This document shows positions 1 to 7,849 of a DNA stretch of 37,664 nt, piece after piece. Location of the stretch: positions 1-37,664 of the forward strand of contig NZ_JABWDV010000326.1 in the NCBI RefSeq assembly GCF_013362995.1. Direction: 5' to 3'. Numbering within the stretch: the first letter of the stretch is position 1; each line of letters begins with the position of its first letter. The position numbers and the translations under genes were made by a program. Source of the stretch: Streptomyces sp. TRM64462. Its GTDB lineage: Bacteria; Actinomycetota; Actinomycetes; Streptomycetales; Streptomycetaceae. The notes beneath the pieces were generated by a model that saw only the letters and a program-made list of their open reading frames with translations, was not told where the DNA came from and did no database searches.

Positions 1-255
1 AGTCGGCGGGCGGTGCCACAGAGGCTGGCGTTGAGACGGCGGCGGAGGGTGCCGACGGGGGCGAGGGCCCGGACGTGGACGGCGAGAACGGTGGGTCGGC
101 AGACGGCAGCACGGCCGCTCCCCCCGGGGGCGGCGCCGACGGGGGCGGTGCCGACGGGGGCGAGGGGACGAGCGTGGATGGTGCAGGCGGTGAGTCGGCG
201 GGCGGTGCCACAGAGGCTGGCGTTGAGACGGCGGCGGAGGGTGCCGACGGGGGCG
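1..255 (+). repeat. 63-bp direct repeat, 192-bp period, in linker of the RecD-like gene
   Basis: Bases 1-63 recur without mismatch at 193-255. The period is 192 bp (64 codons), so the frame is kept and the protein repeats SAGGATEAGVETAAEGADGG. Because the first copy touches the window edge, the repeat may continue upstream. It lies in the disordered linker before the HhH part. Confidence 0.9.
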
Positions 256-2288
256 GAGGGCCGTCCGAGGCCGAGGCCGAGCTGGCGGCGCAGCGCGAGC
301 TGCGGGAGCGGATCGAGCGGCGTAAGGCGGAGAAGGCCGGACCCATCGAGAGCGGCCGCAAGCTGAGCGGGTCGGCCGCCGATCTGCTGGCGGCGGTGCG
401 GGCGGTGGAGAGCGGCAAGAAGCCGGGCGACGCGTTCTTCGCGCCTGCTCCGGTCCCGGCCGCCCCGGTGCCGCGGCCGGCTCCCGCTCCGGCTCCGGTG
501 GCGGCTCCCGTGCCGGCGCCGGTGCCCGCGCGGGCGGCGGGCGAGGCGTCGCCGGAGACGGTGGCGTCCGTACGGGCGGTGCTGGAGGAAGGCGGGGCAC
601 CCGCCGCGCCGGCCGCGCGGGTGGCGGCCGTGCTGGGCGAGTCGGCGGCCGGTCTGCTGCGCCAGGACCCGTGGCTGCTGCTCTCGGTGCCCGGTGTGGC
701 GCCGGAACAGGCGGACGGGTTCGCCAGGGCGCTCCTGGGCGACGCGTGCGGCCCCGGGGATGCCCGGCGGACGGACGCACTCGTGGGGTGGGTGTTGCAG
801 CGCGCCGCGCGGCAGGGGCACACGGCGCTGGACGCCGCCGAGGTGCGGGCGGCGCTCGCCCGGCAGTCCGTACCGGACCCGGAGGAGGCCGTGCGGCACG
901 CCGTCGACGAGGGCGTCGTGCTGGTGTTCCACGACGGGGCCGAGGAGGACGCGGAGGAGGCCGAAGAGGCCGAGGAGGCGCAGGACGCCCCGGCGGAGCC
1001 CGTACCGGTGCTGGTGGGCCTCGACCGGTACGCGCTGGCGGAGGAGAGCCTCGCCGACGGGCTGGGCCGGCTGGCCCGGAGCGGCCCGGACCCGAGGTGG
1101 GCCGACGTACCGCCCTCCGAGCTGGCCCGGGCGGTCGCCGCGAGCGGCCTGGTGACGCACGCGGGCGGCGAGGCCGCCCGGGCGGAGCCGGTCGCGCTGG
1201 CGGAGGCCGCGCGGAGGCTCGGGCTGCGGGCCGCGGTGGCCGTGCACAGCGAGAACGGCCGCCGGAGGCTGGGCCCCGATGTGGCTGCCGTGACGGTCGC
1301 GGCGCTGCTCGCGGGCGCGTCGGGTCAGGGGCGCGACGAGGACGGGGCGCTCGCCCTGGACCTGCTGGTGGTGCTGGACGCGCCGCAGCTGGACGTCGAG
1401 ACGGCCGCGATGCTCGTGGAGTCCGTACCGGACGGCTGCCGGCTGGTGCTGAGCGGCGACCCGCACGTGCTGCCGTCGGCGGGCGCGGGCCGGGTGTTCG
1501 CGGACCTGCTGACGGCGGGGCTGTGCCCGCGGGTGACGTCCCGTGTGCCGGACCCGGGCCCGATCGGCGAGCTGGTGTCGGGCATCGGCATCGGTGAGCT
1601 GAACCGGGTCGAGGCGCCCGGCCGGGAGGTCGTGATCGTCCCGGTGCGGGACGCGGGCGAGGCGGTGCACCGTACGGTGCAGCTGGTCGCGGACTCGGTG
1701 CCGCGCGCGCTGGGTGTCCCGGCGGAGCAGACGCAGGTGATCACGGTGGGCCACGGCGGGCCTGCCGGGACCCGCGCGCTGAACGCTGCGCTCAAGCAGC
1801 GCCTCAACCCGGGGCCCGGCCGGTTCGGCGGGTTCGACCCGGGCGACCGTGTGGCGTACGCGACGGCACCGGGCCGTACGGCGCAGGGCACGGTGACGTC
1901 GGCGGACGCCGACGGGCTGCACCTGGACTGCGAGGGCGGCCCGGTCGTCGTGCCGAAGGACCGCGTCGAGTCGACCGTCCGCCACGGCTGGGTGCTCACC
2001 GCGCATCAGGCGGCGGGGATGCGCTGGCCGGCGGTGGTGGCCGTGCTGCCGGGCGACGCGGCACAGGCACTGAACCGGAGCTGGGTGTACACGGCGTTCA
2101 GCCGCGGCGAGCGGCACCTGTCGGTCGTCCACGGCGTGGACCAGGCACTCCCCCGCGCGGTGGCCGCCCACCCTCCGACGCCGCCGCGCACCACCCGCCT
2201 GCGCGCCCTCCTGGAGCCCCTGACCGCCCCGGAGCCCGAACCCGAACCCGGACCGGGACGGGGACCGGGAGCCGATCCGCAGGCCTGA
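3..2288 (+). CDS. RecD-like helix-hairpin-helix protein, 5' end outside window
   Basis: The frame is open from the first bases, so this is the last 761 residues of a longer protein. The first ~170 residues are Gly/Ala/Glu/Pro-rich low-complexity linker. An HhH-like segment follows (LLRQDPWLLLSVPGVAPEQA), as in RecD2/TraA-type helicases. The C-terminal half has a Walker-B-like strand (LDLLVVLDAPQLD), a motif-III-like SGDPHVLPSAGAG, and a final RecD motif near WVYTAFSRGERHLSVVHG. Where RecD proteins have GGPGTGKTT, this one reads THAGGEAARAEPVALAEAA, without the Lys-Thr pair, so ATP hydrolysis is doubtful. Known of the family: RecD-like proteins unwind DNA 5'-3'. Inference: a DNA-binding, possibly non-hydrolysing paralogue conserved in streptomycetes. 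The annotation as RecD-like is firm; its activity is not. Confidence 0.8.
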   Translation, partial: SAGGATEAGVETAAEGADGGEGPDVDGENGGSADGSTAAPPGGGADGGGADGGEGTSVDGAGGESAGGATEAGVETAAEGADGGGGPSEAEAELAAQRELRERIERRKAEKAGPIESGRKLSGSAADLLAAVRAVESGKKPGDAFFAPAPVPAAPVPRPAPAPAPVAAPVPAPVPARAAGEASPETVASVRAVLEEGGAPAAPAARVAAVLGESAAGLLRQDPWLLLSVPGVAPEQADGFARALLGDACGPGDARRTDALVGWVLQRAARQGHTALDAAEVRAALARQSVPDPEEAVRHAVDEGVVLVFHDGAEEDAEEAEEAEEAQDAPAEPVPVLVGLDRYALAEESLADGLGRLARSGPDPRWADVPPSELARAVAASGLVTHAGGEAARAEPVALAEAARRLGLRAAVAVHSENGRRRLGPDVAAVTVAALLAGASGQGRDEDGALALDLLVVLDAPQLDVETAAMLVESVPDGCRLVLSGDPHVLPSAGAGRVFADLLTAGLCPRVTSRVPDPGPIGELVSGIGIGELNRVEAPGREVVIVPVRDAGEAVHRTVQLVADSVPRALGVPAEQTQVITVGHGGPAGTRALNAALKQRLNPGPGRFGGFDPGDRVAYATAPGRTAQGTVTSADADGLHLDCEGGPVVVPKDRVESTVRHGWVLTAHQAAGMRWPAVVAVLPGDAAQALNRSWVYTAFSRGERHLSVVHGVDQALPRAVAAHPPTPPRTTRLRALLEPLTAPEPEPEPGPGRGPGADPQA

Positions 2289-2304
2289 TCCACACGCGCC
2301 GATT

Positions 2305-2331
2305 CCCGGGACGGCTCCGTGCCGCCCCGGG
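2305..2331 (+). terminator. Probable terminator after the RecD-like gene
   Basis: A compact dyad 17 bp past the stop: outer arms CCCGGG (2305-2310 and 2326-2331) and inner arms CGGC/GCCG (2312-2315 and 2321-2324) around TCCGT. There is no U-tract, which is usual for streptomycete hairpin terminators. It lies between convergent genes. Confidence 0.5.
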
Positions 2332-2404
2332 CGGGCGGGTGCGTGCGCCGCCCCGGGTGCTCAGGGGTGGGTGTCGTGGGTGCCGTAGGGGCGTCGGTGG
2401 GCCG

Positions 2405-3073
2405 TCAGTGGGGGCCGGGCCCCGGCGGGAGGTCCTCCTCGTAGAGCTCGTCCTCGTCGAACACGGCGCTGACGTCGAAGCGGCAGACGACACGGCCCGG
2501 GTCGGCCTGGTCGAAGGGGGTGCTCAGCCATTCACCCGGTTCGGGAAGATCGTCGGCGGCGGCCACCCACAGGGTGGAGTCGCCTTCCTCCAGGCCGAAC
2601 TCCTTGTGCCGGGACGCGATCTCGTCCGGCTCGTACTCGCCGAACAGCACGCCCAGCGCCGCGTGGACGCTGGTGCCCACGACGGCGGCCGCACCGGCCG
2701 TCCCGTCCTCCTCGTCGGCGCGCTCCACGTCGGCGATGCGCTGTGCCTGGGCCAGCAGGCGCTGCGGCTCCGCCACCGCGTAGTCGCGGCGGATCAGGAC
2801 GCTGACCGCGTTCGGCTCCTCGGGACCCGTGTAGGGCGGCAGGGTGTCCTCCACGCCCGGGATCTCGAAGGGGGTGACCTCGTCGTAGCGGTCGTAGAGC
2901 CGCTCGTCGTACGCCTCGGCCGCGGCGGCCAGGTCGTTGAACGCGGCGTAGACCGCCGGGTCGTCGTCACCGGTGCGGTTCTCGACCGCGGCCAGGTGAC
3001 GGTCCAGTGCGGCTTTGACCGCCTCGGCGGCGGCGCGTACCTCGGCAGCGGTGGGCTGCGCAGCATCAGACAT
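2405..3073 (-). CDS. Conserved hypothetical acidic protein
   Basis: A 222-residue, strongly acidic protein. I do not recognise a named domain. The N-terminal ~60 residues are predicted helical (AAEVRAAAEAVKAALDRHL), the centre is a mixed alpha/beta region, and the C-terminus is an acidic tail ending in PPGPGPH. No signal peptide or membrane segment is seen, so it is probably cytosolic. I chose the ATG at 3073 (MSDAAQPT) rather than the upstream codon at 3112, because the shorter form begins at the start of the conserved-looking helix and leaves room for a promoter before the divergent gene at 3121. It lies head-to-head with the small DUF5703-type gene. Confidence 0.7.
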   Translation of the reverse strand: MSDAAQPTAAEVRAAAEAVKAALDRHLAAVENRTGDDDPAVYAAFNDLAAAAEAYDERLYDRYDEVTPFEIPGVEDTLPPYTGPEEPNAVSVLIRRDYAVAEPQRLLAQAQRIADVERADEEDGTAGAAAVVGTSVHAALGVLFGEYEPDEIASRHKEFGLEEGDSTLWVAAADDLPEPGEWLSTPFDQADPGRVVCRFDVSAVFDEDELYEEDLPPGPGPH

Positions 3074-3120
3074 ACTGCAGACGCTATCCGTACCAGGGCC
3101 GTGCACGCACAATAGATGCG

Positions 3121-3309
3121 ATGCCGGAATACGAATTTGTCGACGTGTACGTGCCGCGAGGGGTCTCCCGTAAGGAGGCGACGCGGCTGCTGACCGACCA
3201 CGCGGAGTACGGGCACTGGGAGTTGGACCGCCTCAGCCTGCGGCGGGACGGGAGCCGCAAGGTGCGGCTGCGCCGTCGCATCATCCGCCAGGTGCGCGCC
3301 ACCTGGTGA
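3121..3309 (+). CDS. DUF5703-family small basic protein
   Basis: A 62-residue basic protein beginning MPEYEFVDVYVPRGVSRKEA and ending in an Arg-rich stretch (KVRLRRRIIRQVRA). Size and sequence fit the DUF5703 family, small actinobacterial proteins of unknown function. The ATG at 3121 follows a TA-containing stretch with no Shine-Dalgarno, so the mRNA may be leaderless. The window shows no catalytic motif. It is divergent from the acidic hypothetical protein and separated from the chaplin gene by a strong hairpin. Confidence 0.75.
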   Translation: MPEYEFVDVYVPRGVSRKEATRLLTDHAEYGHWELDRLSLRRDGSRKVRLRRRIIRQVRATW

Positions 3310-3339
3310 TCAGCGGGGCGCGACAGCCCGACAAGCAGG

Positions 3340-3375
3340 ACGGAGCGGGGCCCGCGGGTGCGGGCCCCGCTCCGT
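3340..3375. terminator. Bidirectional hairpin terminator between convergent genes
   Basis: A perfect 16-bp stem (3340-3355 with 3360-3375) around the tetraloop GGGT, lying between the stop of the DUF5703-type gene (+) and the stop of the long chaplin gene (-). It can serve both genes. Confidence 0.85.
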
Positions 3376-3400
3376 TGTGTGCGCGGGCGGGTGCGGTCCG

Positions 3401-4261
3401 TTACGCGGACTTGCGGGCGCGCCGGTAGAGGACCGTGCCGCCGAGCAGCGCGGCGGCGCCGAGCGGGGCGAGCAGCTCGATCGGGGCGGCGCCGGTGTGG
3501 GCCAGCTCGTCGACGCCCTTCGGCGGGGTGACGCCCTGGGGGGCCGGGTTGTTCGGCTCGATCGGCGAGCCGGGCTCACCCGAGTCGCCGGGGCCGCCGG
3601 GCTTGCCGGGCTCACCGGGCTCGCCCGGGTTGCCGGGCTCACCGGGGTTCCCCGGGTTACCGGGCTCGCCGGGGTTACCGGGCTCCCCCGGGTTGCCCGG
3701 GTTGCCGGGCTCACCCGGGTTACCGGGCTCGCCGGGGTTCCCCGGGTTGCCGGGCTCACCCGGGTTGCCGGGGTTGCCGGGCTCACCGGGGTTCCCCGGG
3801 TTGCCAGGGTTCCCCGGGTTTCCGGGGTTGCCAGGGTTTCCGGGGTTGCCCGAGCCGTTGGCGCAGCTGTTGCCGAACGCCGGGTTCAGTCCGCCGACCA
3901 CGTTGACGCTGTTGCCGCAGGCGTTCACCGGCACGTTGACCGGCGCCTGGACGTTGTTGCCGGACGCGACGCCCGGCGAGTCGCTGGTCGAGCCGTTCGC
4001 CTGGGCGCCGCTCGACGTGTTGGCGCACTTGTTGCCGAACGAGGGGTTGAGCGCCCCGACGACGTTGACGGTGTTGCCGCACGCGTTCACCGGCACGCTG
4101 ACCGGCGCCTGGACCGAGTTCCCGGACGCGACACCGGGGGAGTTCGACGCGGCTCCGTTCGCTCCCGCTCCCGTGGTCGCCTGTGCGTATCCGCCGCCGA
4201 GGGCGAGCACGCCGCCCGCGGCCGCCACAAGGGTCAGACCCTTGCGCGTGACCTGTCGCAT
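3401..4261 (-). CDS. chpC: Long chaplin, cell-wall anchored, with collagen-like stalk
   Basis: A 286-residue secreted surface protein. In order: a Sec signal peptide ending near YAQA (~residues 1-28); two chaplin domains, each with [15 protein letters not shown] and LNPxFGN cores (~30-75 and ~85-130); about 30 Gly-Asn-Pro/Gly-Glu-Pro triplets (~135-230); a spacer; the sorting signal LAHTG, a hydrophobic helix and a basic tail (YRRARKSA). Known of the family: long chaplins are linked to peptidoglycan by class E sortases and display amyloid-forming chaplin domains that make aerial hyphae hydrophobic. The LAHTG motif fits the LAXTG class. The organisation and the chpH neighbour match the chpC-chpH pair of other streptomycetes. 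The collagen-like stalk is longer and purer than I expect for this family. Confidence 0.92.
   Translation of the reverse strand: MRQVTRKGLTLVAAAGGVLALGGGYAQATTGAGANGAASNSPGVASGNSVQAPVSVPVNACGNTVNVVGALNPSFGNKCANTSSGAQANGSTSDSPGVASGNNVQAPVNVPVNACGNSVNVVGGLNPAFGNSCANGSGNPGNPGNPGNPGNPGNPGNPGEPGNPGNPGEPGNPGNPGEPGNPGEPGNPGNPGEPGNPGEPGNPGNPGEPGNPGEPGEPGKPGGPGDSGEPGSPIEPNNPAPQGVTPPKGVDELAHTGAAPIELLAPLGAAALLGGTVLYRRARKSA
3571..3855 (-). repeat. Collagen-like GNP/GEP triplet repeat coding region
   Basis: Nine-base units coding Gly-Asn-Pro or Gly-Glu-Pro run almost unbroken through the middle of the long chaplin gene, ending in a few variant triplets (GKP, GGP, GDS). Gly is at every third residue, as in a collagen helix. 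Such near-identical units are expected to vary in copy number between strains. Bounds are approximate. Confidence 0.85.
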
Positions 4262-4327
4262 AGCTAGTTCCTTGCCTTCTTGGCTTCCGATTGCCTCCGG
4301 GCACCTCGCACGGAGGCCGAATGCCCA

Positions 4328-4364
4328 CCGGCCTCGGAGCGCATGGCGCGCGCTCCGAGGCCGG
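4328..4364 (-). terminator. Hairpin terminator after chpH
   Basis: A perfect 15-bp stem (4328-4342 with 4350-4364) with a 7-nt loop, downstream of the short chaplin stop at 4411 on the minus strand and upstream of the long chaplin start at 4261. It should separate the two transcripts, so chpH and chpC are probably not a simple operon. Confidence 0.7.
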
Positions 4365-4410
4365 CCGGGCTCAGACCCTCAAGGGTCGAGACTCAACGCC
4401 AGGCGAGAGC

Positions 4411-4644
4411 TCAGGCGTTGACGCAGGTGTTGCCGAAGGCGGGGTTCAGCAGCCCGATGATGTTGACCGTGTTGCCGCAGGCGTTGATCGGCACGTGGAC
4501 CGGCACCTGGACGACGTTGCCCGAGATGACACCGGGGGAGCCGACGGCCGCACCCTGGGCGCCCGCGTCGGCGACGGCCATGCCCGCGCCGGCCAGCACC
4601 AGACCGCCAGTGGCAGCCGCAGTCGCGACAACCTTCTTGATCAT
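4411..4644 (-). CDS. chpH: Short chaplin
   Basis: A 77-residue secreted protein: signal peptide ([20 protein letters not shown], cleavage near AVADA) followed by one chaplin domain with SPGVISGN, the two conserved cysteines (INACGN and GNTCVN) and LNPAFGN. Known of the family: short chaplins self-assemble into amyloid fibres with rodlins at the air interface, lowering surface tension for aerial hyphae; ChpH is one of the most conserved and important. A clear AAGGAGG ribosome-binding site lies about 6 nt before the ATG. The single domain, length and position next to the long chaplin identify it as ChpH-type. Confidence 0.93.
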   Translation of the reverse strand: MIKKVVATAAATGGLVLAGAGMAVADAGAQGAAVGSPGVISGNVVQVPVHVPINACGNTVNIIGLLNPAFGNTCVNA

Positions 4645-4788
4645 TATTCCTCCTTGTTGGCAATGCGGTCCCAGCCGCGGACCGCACCACCTGTAACGAG
4701 GGGGAAGGAAGCGGGCTACGAGGCGAAGGCGCCGTTCACCCTTTTCGGTCAGACGTGCACACGCGGGCGATTAATTGGAGTGTCGTTT

Positions 4789-4805
4789 GAGCCGACTTTC
4801 GGCTC
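4789..4805 (-). terminator. Small hairpin downstream of the M20 peptidase gene
   Basis: A 7-bp stem (4789-4795 with 4799-4805), loop CTT, about 27 bp past the peptidase stop on the minus strand. A 10-bp direct repeat GGCTCAGCTC (4801-4810 and 4829-4838) overlaps both the hairpin and the stop codon. The 4645-4788 gap otherwise holds the chpH promoter region; I see no further gene there. Confidence 0.5.
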
Positions 4806-4831
4806 AGCTCACTCGGCTCGGCCCACGCGGC

Positions 4832-6205
4832 TCAGCTCGCGTCGATGAAGCGGTCCAGGACGCGGACGCCGAACTTCAGGCCCTCGACCGGCACGCGCTC
4901 GTCGACGCCGTGGAACATGCCGGCGAAGTCCAGCTCGGGCGGCAGCTGGAGCGGGGCGAAGCCGAAGCAGCGGATGCCGAGGTCGTCGAAGGACTTCGCG
5001 TCCGTGCCGCCGGACAGCATGTACGGCACGGCCCGGGCGATCGGGTCCTCGGCCCGCAGCGCGGTCTGCATGGCGTCCACCAGGTCGCCGTCGAAGCTGG
5101 TCTCCAGCGCCTTGTCGGCGTGCACGTCCTCGCGCTTCACGCGGGGCCCGAGCAGCCGGTCGAGGTCGGCCAGGAACTCCTCCTCGTAACCCGGCAGGAA
5201 GCGTCCGTCGACGTGGGCCGTGGCCTGGCCCGGGATGACGTTCACCTTGTACCCGGCGCCGAGCATGGTGGGCGCGGCCGAGTTGCGGAGGGTCGCGCCG
5301 ACCATCTTGGCGATGCCGCCCAGCTTGGCGAGGGTCGCCTCCATGTCCTCGGGGTCGAGCGGTGTGCCGAGCGCGTCGGACAGTTCGTCGAGGAAGGACC
5401 GCACGGTCTTGGTGACCCTGACCGGCCAGGTGTGGCGGCCGAGGCGGCCGACGGCCTCGCACAGCTCGGTGATGGCGTTGTCGTCGTTGGTCATCGAGCC
5501 GTGGCCCGCGGTGCCGTCGACGGTGAGCCGCATCCAGTGCATGCCCTTCTGCGCCGTCTCGACGAGGTACAGGCGCAGCTGCTCGTTCACCGTGAACGAG
5601 AAGCCGCCGACCTCGCCGATCGCCTCCGTGACGCCGTCGAAGAGCCCGGGGTGCTTGTCGACGAGGTACCGGGCGCCGTACGTGCCGCCCGCCTCCTCGT
5701 CCGCGAGGAACGCCAGGACGATGTCGCGGGGCGGCTTGCGGCCGCTGCGCATGCGGTCCCGTACGACCGCGAGGGTCATGGCGTCCATGTCCTTCATGTC
5801 GACGGCGCCGCGCCCCCAGACGCAGCCGTCCGCGATCTCGCCGCCGAACGGGTCGTGCGTCCAGTCGGCGGCGTTGGCCGGTACGACGTCGAGGTGGCCG
5901 TGGATGAGGAGCGCGGGCCGCGAGGGGTCCTCGCCCTCGATCCGGGCGACCGTGGAGGCGCGGCCCTTGTGGGACTCGTAGATCTTCGGGTCGAGGCCGA
6001 CCTCGGCGAGCTTCTCGGCGACGTACTCGGCGGCCGCCCGCTCCCCCGGGCCCGAGTGGTCGCCGTAGTTGCTGGTGTCGATCCGGATCAGTTCGCTGCA
6101 GAGGCCGGCGACCTCGCTCTCGCCGGCGCCGGTCCTGGACGGGTTCGACTCGCTGACGCTGCTCACGCTGCTTCCTCCCGCGTCGGTGCTGTGGTCTCGC
6201 GCCAT
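4832..6205 (-). CDS. M20-family metallopeptidase (ArgE/DapE/carboxypeptidase type)
   Basis: A 457-residue zinc hydrolase. Visible metal motifs: GHLDVVPA (His and catalytic Asp), then WGRGAVDMKDMDA (bridging Asp), DEEAGG (catalytic Glu and metal Glu), and a late GFAPL/MFHGVDERVP (terminal His and the DER motif). The lid domain interrupts the catalytic domain in the middle, as usual. Known of the family: M20 enzymes cleave C-terminal or acyl-amide bonds of small peptides or N-acyl amino acids; substrate cannot be read from sequence. The ATG at 6205 has AGGAGGAGG directly in front; the longer frame to 6328 is Pro/Arg-rich and runs towards the tRNA promoter, so I rejected it. No signal peptide; cytosolic. 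Confidence 0.9.
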   Translation of the reverse strand: MARDHSTDAGGSSVSSVSESNPSRTGAGESEVAGLCSELIRIDTSNYGDHSGPGERAAAEYVAEKLAEVGLDPKIYESHKGRASTVARIEGEDPSRPALLIHGHLDVVPANAADWTHDPFGGEIADGCVWGRGAVDMKDMDAMTLAVVRDRMRSGRKPPRDIVLAFLADEEAGGTYGARYLVDKHPGLFDGVTEAIGEVGGFSFTVNEQLRLYLVETAQKGMHWMRLTVDGTAGHGSMTNDDNAITELCEAVGRLGRHTWPVRVTKTVRSFLDELSDALGTPLDPEDMEATLAKLGGIAKMVGATLRNSAAPTMLGAGYKVNVIPGQATAHVDGRFLPGYEEEFLADLDRLLGPRVKREDVHADKALETSFDGDLVDAMQTALRAEDPIARAVPYMLSGGTDAKSFDDLGIRCFGFAPLQLPPELDFAGMFHGVDERVPVEGLKFGVRVLDRFIDAS

Positions 6206-6363
6206 CCTCCTCCTGCGGTCCGCCCATCCCAAGGGCGCACCCCTGCGGACCGGGGCGGGACCGGGGCGGCCCCGGGGCGGGACCGGGGGCGTGATCGAGC
6301 ACGCCGAATGTTTGCTATGGTTTTCCACGTCGGAACGGCCGGAGGCCGCGAGACAGACACCTT

Positions 6364-6451
6364 GTCCGGGTGGCGGAATGGCAGACGCGCTAGCTTGAGG
6401 TGCTAGTGCCCTTTATCGGGCGTGGGGGTTCAAGTCCCCCCTCGGACACCA
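6364..6451 (+). tRNA. tRNA-Leu (anticodon GAG), with encoded CCA; integration target
   Basis: Acceptor arms GTCCGGG (6364-6370) and CTCGGAC (6441-6447) pair with one G-U; the anticodon stem CTAGC/GCTAG encloses TTGAGGT, giving anticodon GAG (reads CUC). A long variable arm (TGCCC...GGGCG) marks a class II tRNA, and the T-arm is GGGGG-TTCAAGT-CCCCC. Discriminator A and CCA follow at 6448-6451. The 3' half from 6428 is the left attachment copy of the integrated element, which restores an intact gene. Confidence 0.97.
6428..6451 (+). repeat. attL core: 24-bp direct repeat in the tRNA-Leu 3' end
   Basis: These 24 bases (T-loop, 3' T-stem, acceptor strand and CCA) occur again without mismatch at 16740-16763. 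The integrase gene lies just inside this copy. The tRNA remains complete on this side, which is typical for elements using tRNA 3' ends. Confidence 0.92.
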
Positions 6452-6457
6452 GCAGAG

Positions 6458-6480
6458 ACCCCAGTTCACCTGGGGTTTTT
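6458..6480 (+). terminator. Rho-independent terminator supplied to tRNA-Leu by the element
   Basis: A 7-bp stem ACCCCAG/CTGGGGT (6458-6464 with 6470-6476), a 5-nt loop and a run of five T (6476-6480), starting 6 bp after the tRNA CCA. It belongs to the element, not to the original chromosome, whose own hairpin now lies at 16767-16802. Confidence 0.85.
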
Positions 6481-6500
6481 CTGTTTCTCCGGCTGTGGCG

Positions 6501-6520
6501 TGACCAACCACGTGACCAAC
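6501..6520 (+). repeat. Putative integrase arm-type sites near attL
   Basis: Two direct copies of TGACCAAC (6501-6508, 6513-6520), 12 bp start to start, between attL and the integrase stop. The same octamer recurs twice near the right end (16602-16609, 16613-16620) with an inverted copy beside it. Symmetric short repeats inside both ends fit arm-type binding sites of a tyrosine integrase; this is inference. Confidence 0.55.
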
Positions 6521-6539
6521 AGCCGAGCGAACTTCCTGG

Positions 6540-7817
6540 TCAGACCAGGGATGACAGGCCGAGACGGCTGGCACTGGAAGCGGCCAGCTTCTTCGCTCCC
6601 TCAGCGCGACGCCTGCCGTACCGCGCCATCGTGTAGCCCGGCGAGTGATGCCGGGCGTTGGCCGAGACCTCTACCGGGTTCTCGTGGGCGTCCAGATCGT
6701 TCGTGATCTTCGACGCCCGCCAGTCGTGCAGCCGGAAGTTCTCCGGCAGGTGCAGACGGTTACGTGCCGTCCGCCAGCGAGCCGACACCTTCTCGGGGTC
6801 CTGCGGCCCGCCTGCCTCACCCCGGTACAGCTTGAAGCCGTCGCGGGCGAACACGAGGTCATGATCCACCCATAGATCCCCCAGCCGTTCCCGCTCCGCG
6901 TCCTGGCGTTCCTTCTGCCACTTGAGGACGTTCATCAGGGCTTGGTCTACGTAGATGATCGCGTTGTCGTCTCCGTCCTTGGTGAGCTTGCGCAGCCGGT
7001 AGGTGTTGCCCTCCTCGACCACGACCCAGGCCAGTTCGATGGCGCACTCATCCCAGTGGATGAGCGACCACTTCCACCCCAGCACTTCGCTACGGCGACA
7101 CGAGGTGGCCGCGTAAGCGGTCCACAGCGGGGCGTCCCGAAGGCAGTGGTGGGTCAGTCCGCCGTCGCACGCCCGGTTGCCGCACGGCTTCCAAATCTCC
7201 CGGAGGAAGTGCGCCGTCTCGTGATCGTTGAGGGTCGGGAAGTCCGGCTGTGCCGCCTTGATCTGCCGCTCGGTCGGCGGGTTTGCCGTGTGGGCCGGGT
7301 TGACCGTGAGGAGTTTCCTCGGTCCGGTCACCGAGTCCAGCGCAGCCGAGATGATGTTGTGGATGTGGCGGACGCTCTTGGGGCCGAGCGGCTTGTTGCC
7401 GTTCGCCTCGATGGGCGTGCTCTCCAAGAGCCGGTACAGCTCGTCCAGCCGCTCGTCCGTCACCTCCACCACCTTCACCCTGCCGATGTGCGGCTTGATG
7501 TGCAGCCGGATCTTCGGCTCATACCCCTCCCTCGTGGTGTCCTCGCCCCGATGCTTGGCGAGCCAGCCGTCCATGAGCTGTCCCATGGTCATGTCGGAGC
7601 GAGGTGTGAGGGTGCCCGCCTCGTGGTCGGTATGCCACTTGCGCAGCGCCCGTTCCGCCTCGGTCTTGTTCTTGTACTCCCGGCCTATCCAGTAGCGCTC
7701 CCTCTTGCCCGTCGCCGGGTTGAAGTGCAGGGGCGTACGCACGCCCCAGGTATTCGGTCGGCCCGTGCGCGGGATCTCCACCGGAGTCCCACCGAGCCCG
7801 TTGCCGCGCTTTGCCAC
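6540..7817 (-). CDS. int: Tyrosine-type site-specific integrase
   Basis: A 425-residue tyrosine recombinase for integration at the adjacent tRNA-Leu. An N-terminal AP2-like arm-binding part (~1-75) and SAM-like core-binding domain (~77-180) precede the catalytic domain. Catalytic residues read as Arg241 (CRRSEVLGW), a lysine in the beta-hairpin, His364/Arg367 (HDWR), His390 or 391 (RHHSPG) and the nucleophile Tyr400 (TMARYG). An extra Cys/His cluster at 212-225 (PCGNRACDGGLTHHC) just before box I could bind a metal ion and is not part of the standard fold. It starts at a GTG at 7817 with an AGGGGGA-type ribosome-binding site. Position next to attL and transcription toward it fit the element's own integrase. 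Confidence 0.95.
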   Translation of the reverse strand: MAKRGNGLGGTPVEIPRTGRPNTWGVRTPLHFNPATGKRERYWIGREYKNKTEAERALRKWHTDHEAGTLTPRSDMTMGQLMDGWLAKHRGEDTTREGYEPKIRLHIKPHIGRVKVVEVTDERLDELYRLLESTPIEANGNKPLGPKSVRHIHNIISAALDSVTGPRKLLTVNPAHTANPPTERQIKAAQPDFPTLNDHETAHFLREIWKPCGNRACDGGLTHHCLRDAPLWTAYAATSCRRSEVLGWKWSLIHWDECAIELAWVVVEEGNTYRLRKLTKDGDDNAIIYVDQALMNVLKWQKERQDAERERLGDLWVDHDLVFARDGFKLYRGEAGGPQDPEKVSARWRTARNRLHLPENFRLHDWRASKITNDLDAHENPVEVSANARHHSPGYTMARYGRRRAEGAKKLAASSASRLGLSSLV

Positions 7818-7849
7818 CCGGCTAGTTCCCCCTCGCTCTGTCCCAGCCG

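Noticed and set aside
3435..4421. A collagen-like gene on the plus strand
   Set aside because: The plus frame mirrors the GNP/GEP repeat of the real chaplin gene on the minus strand, which has a signal peptide, chaplin domains and sorting signal.
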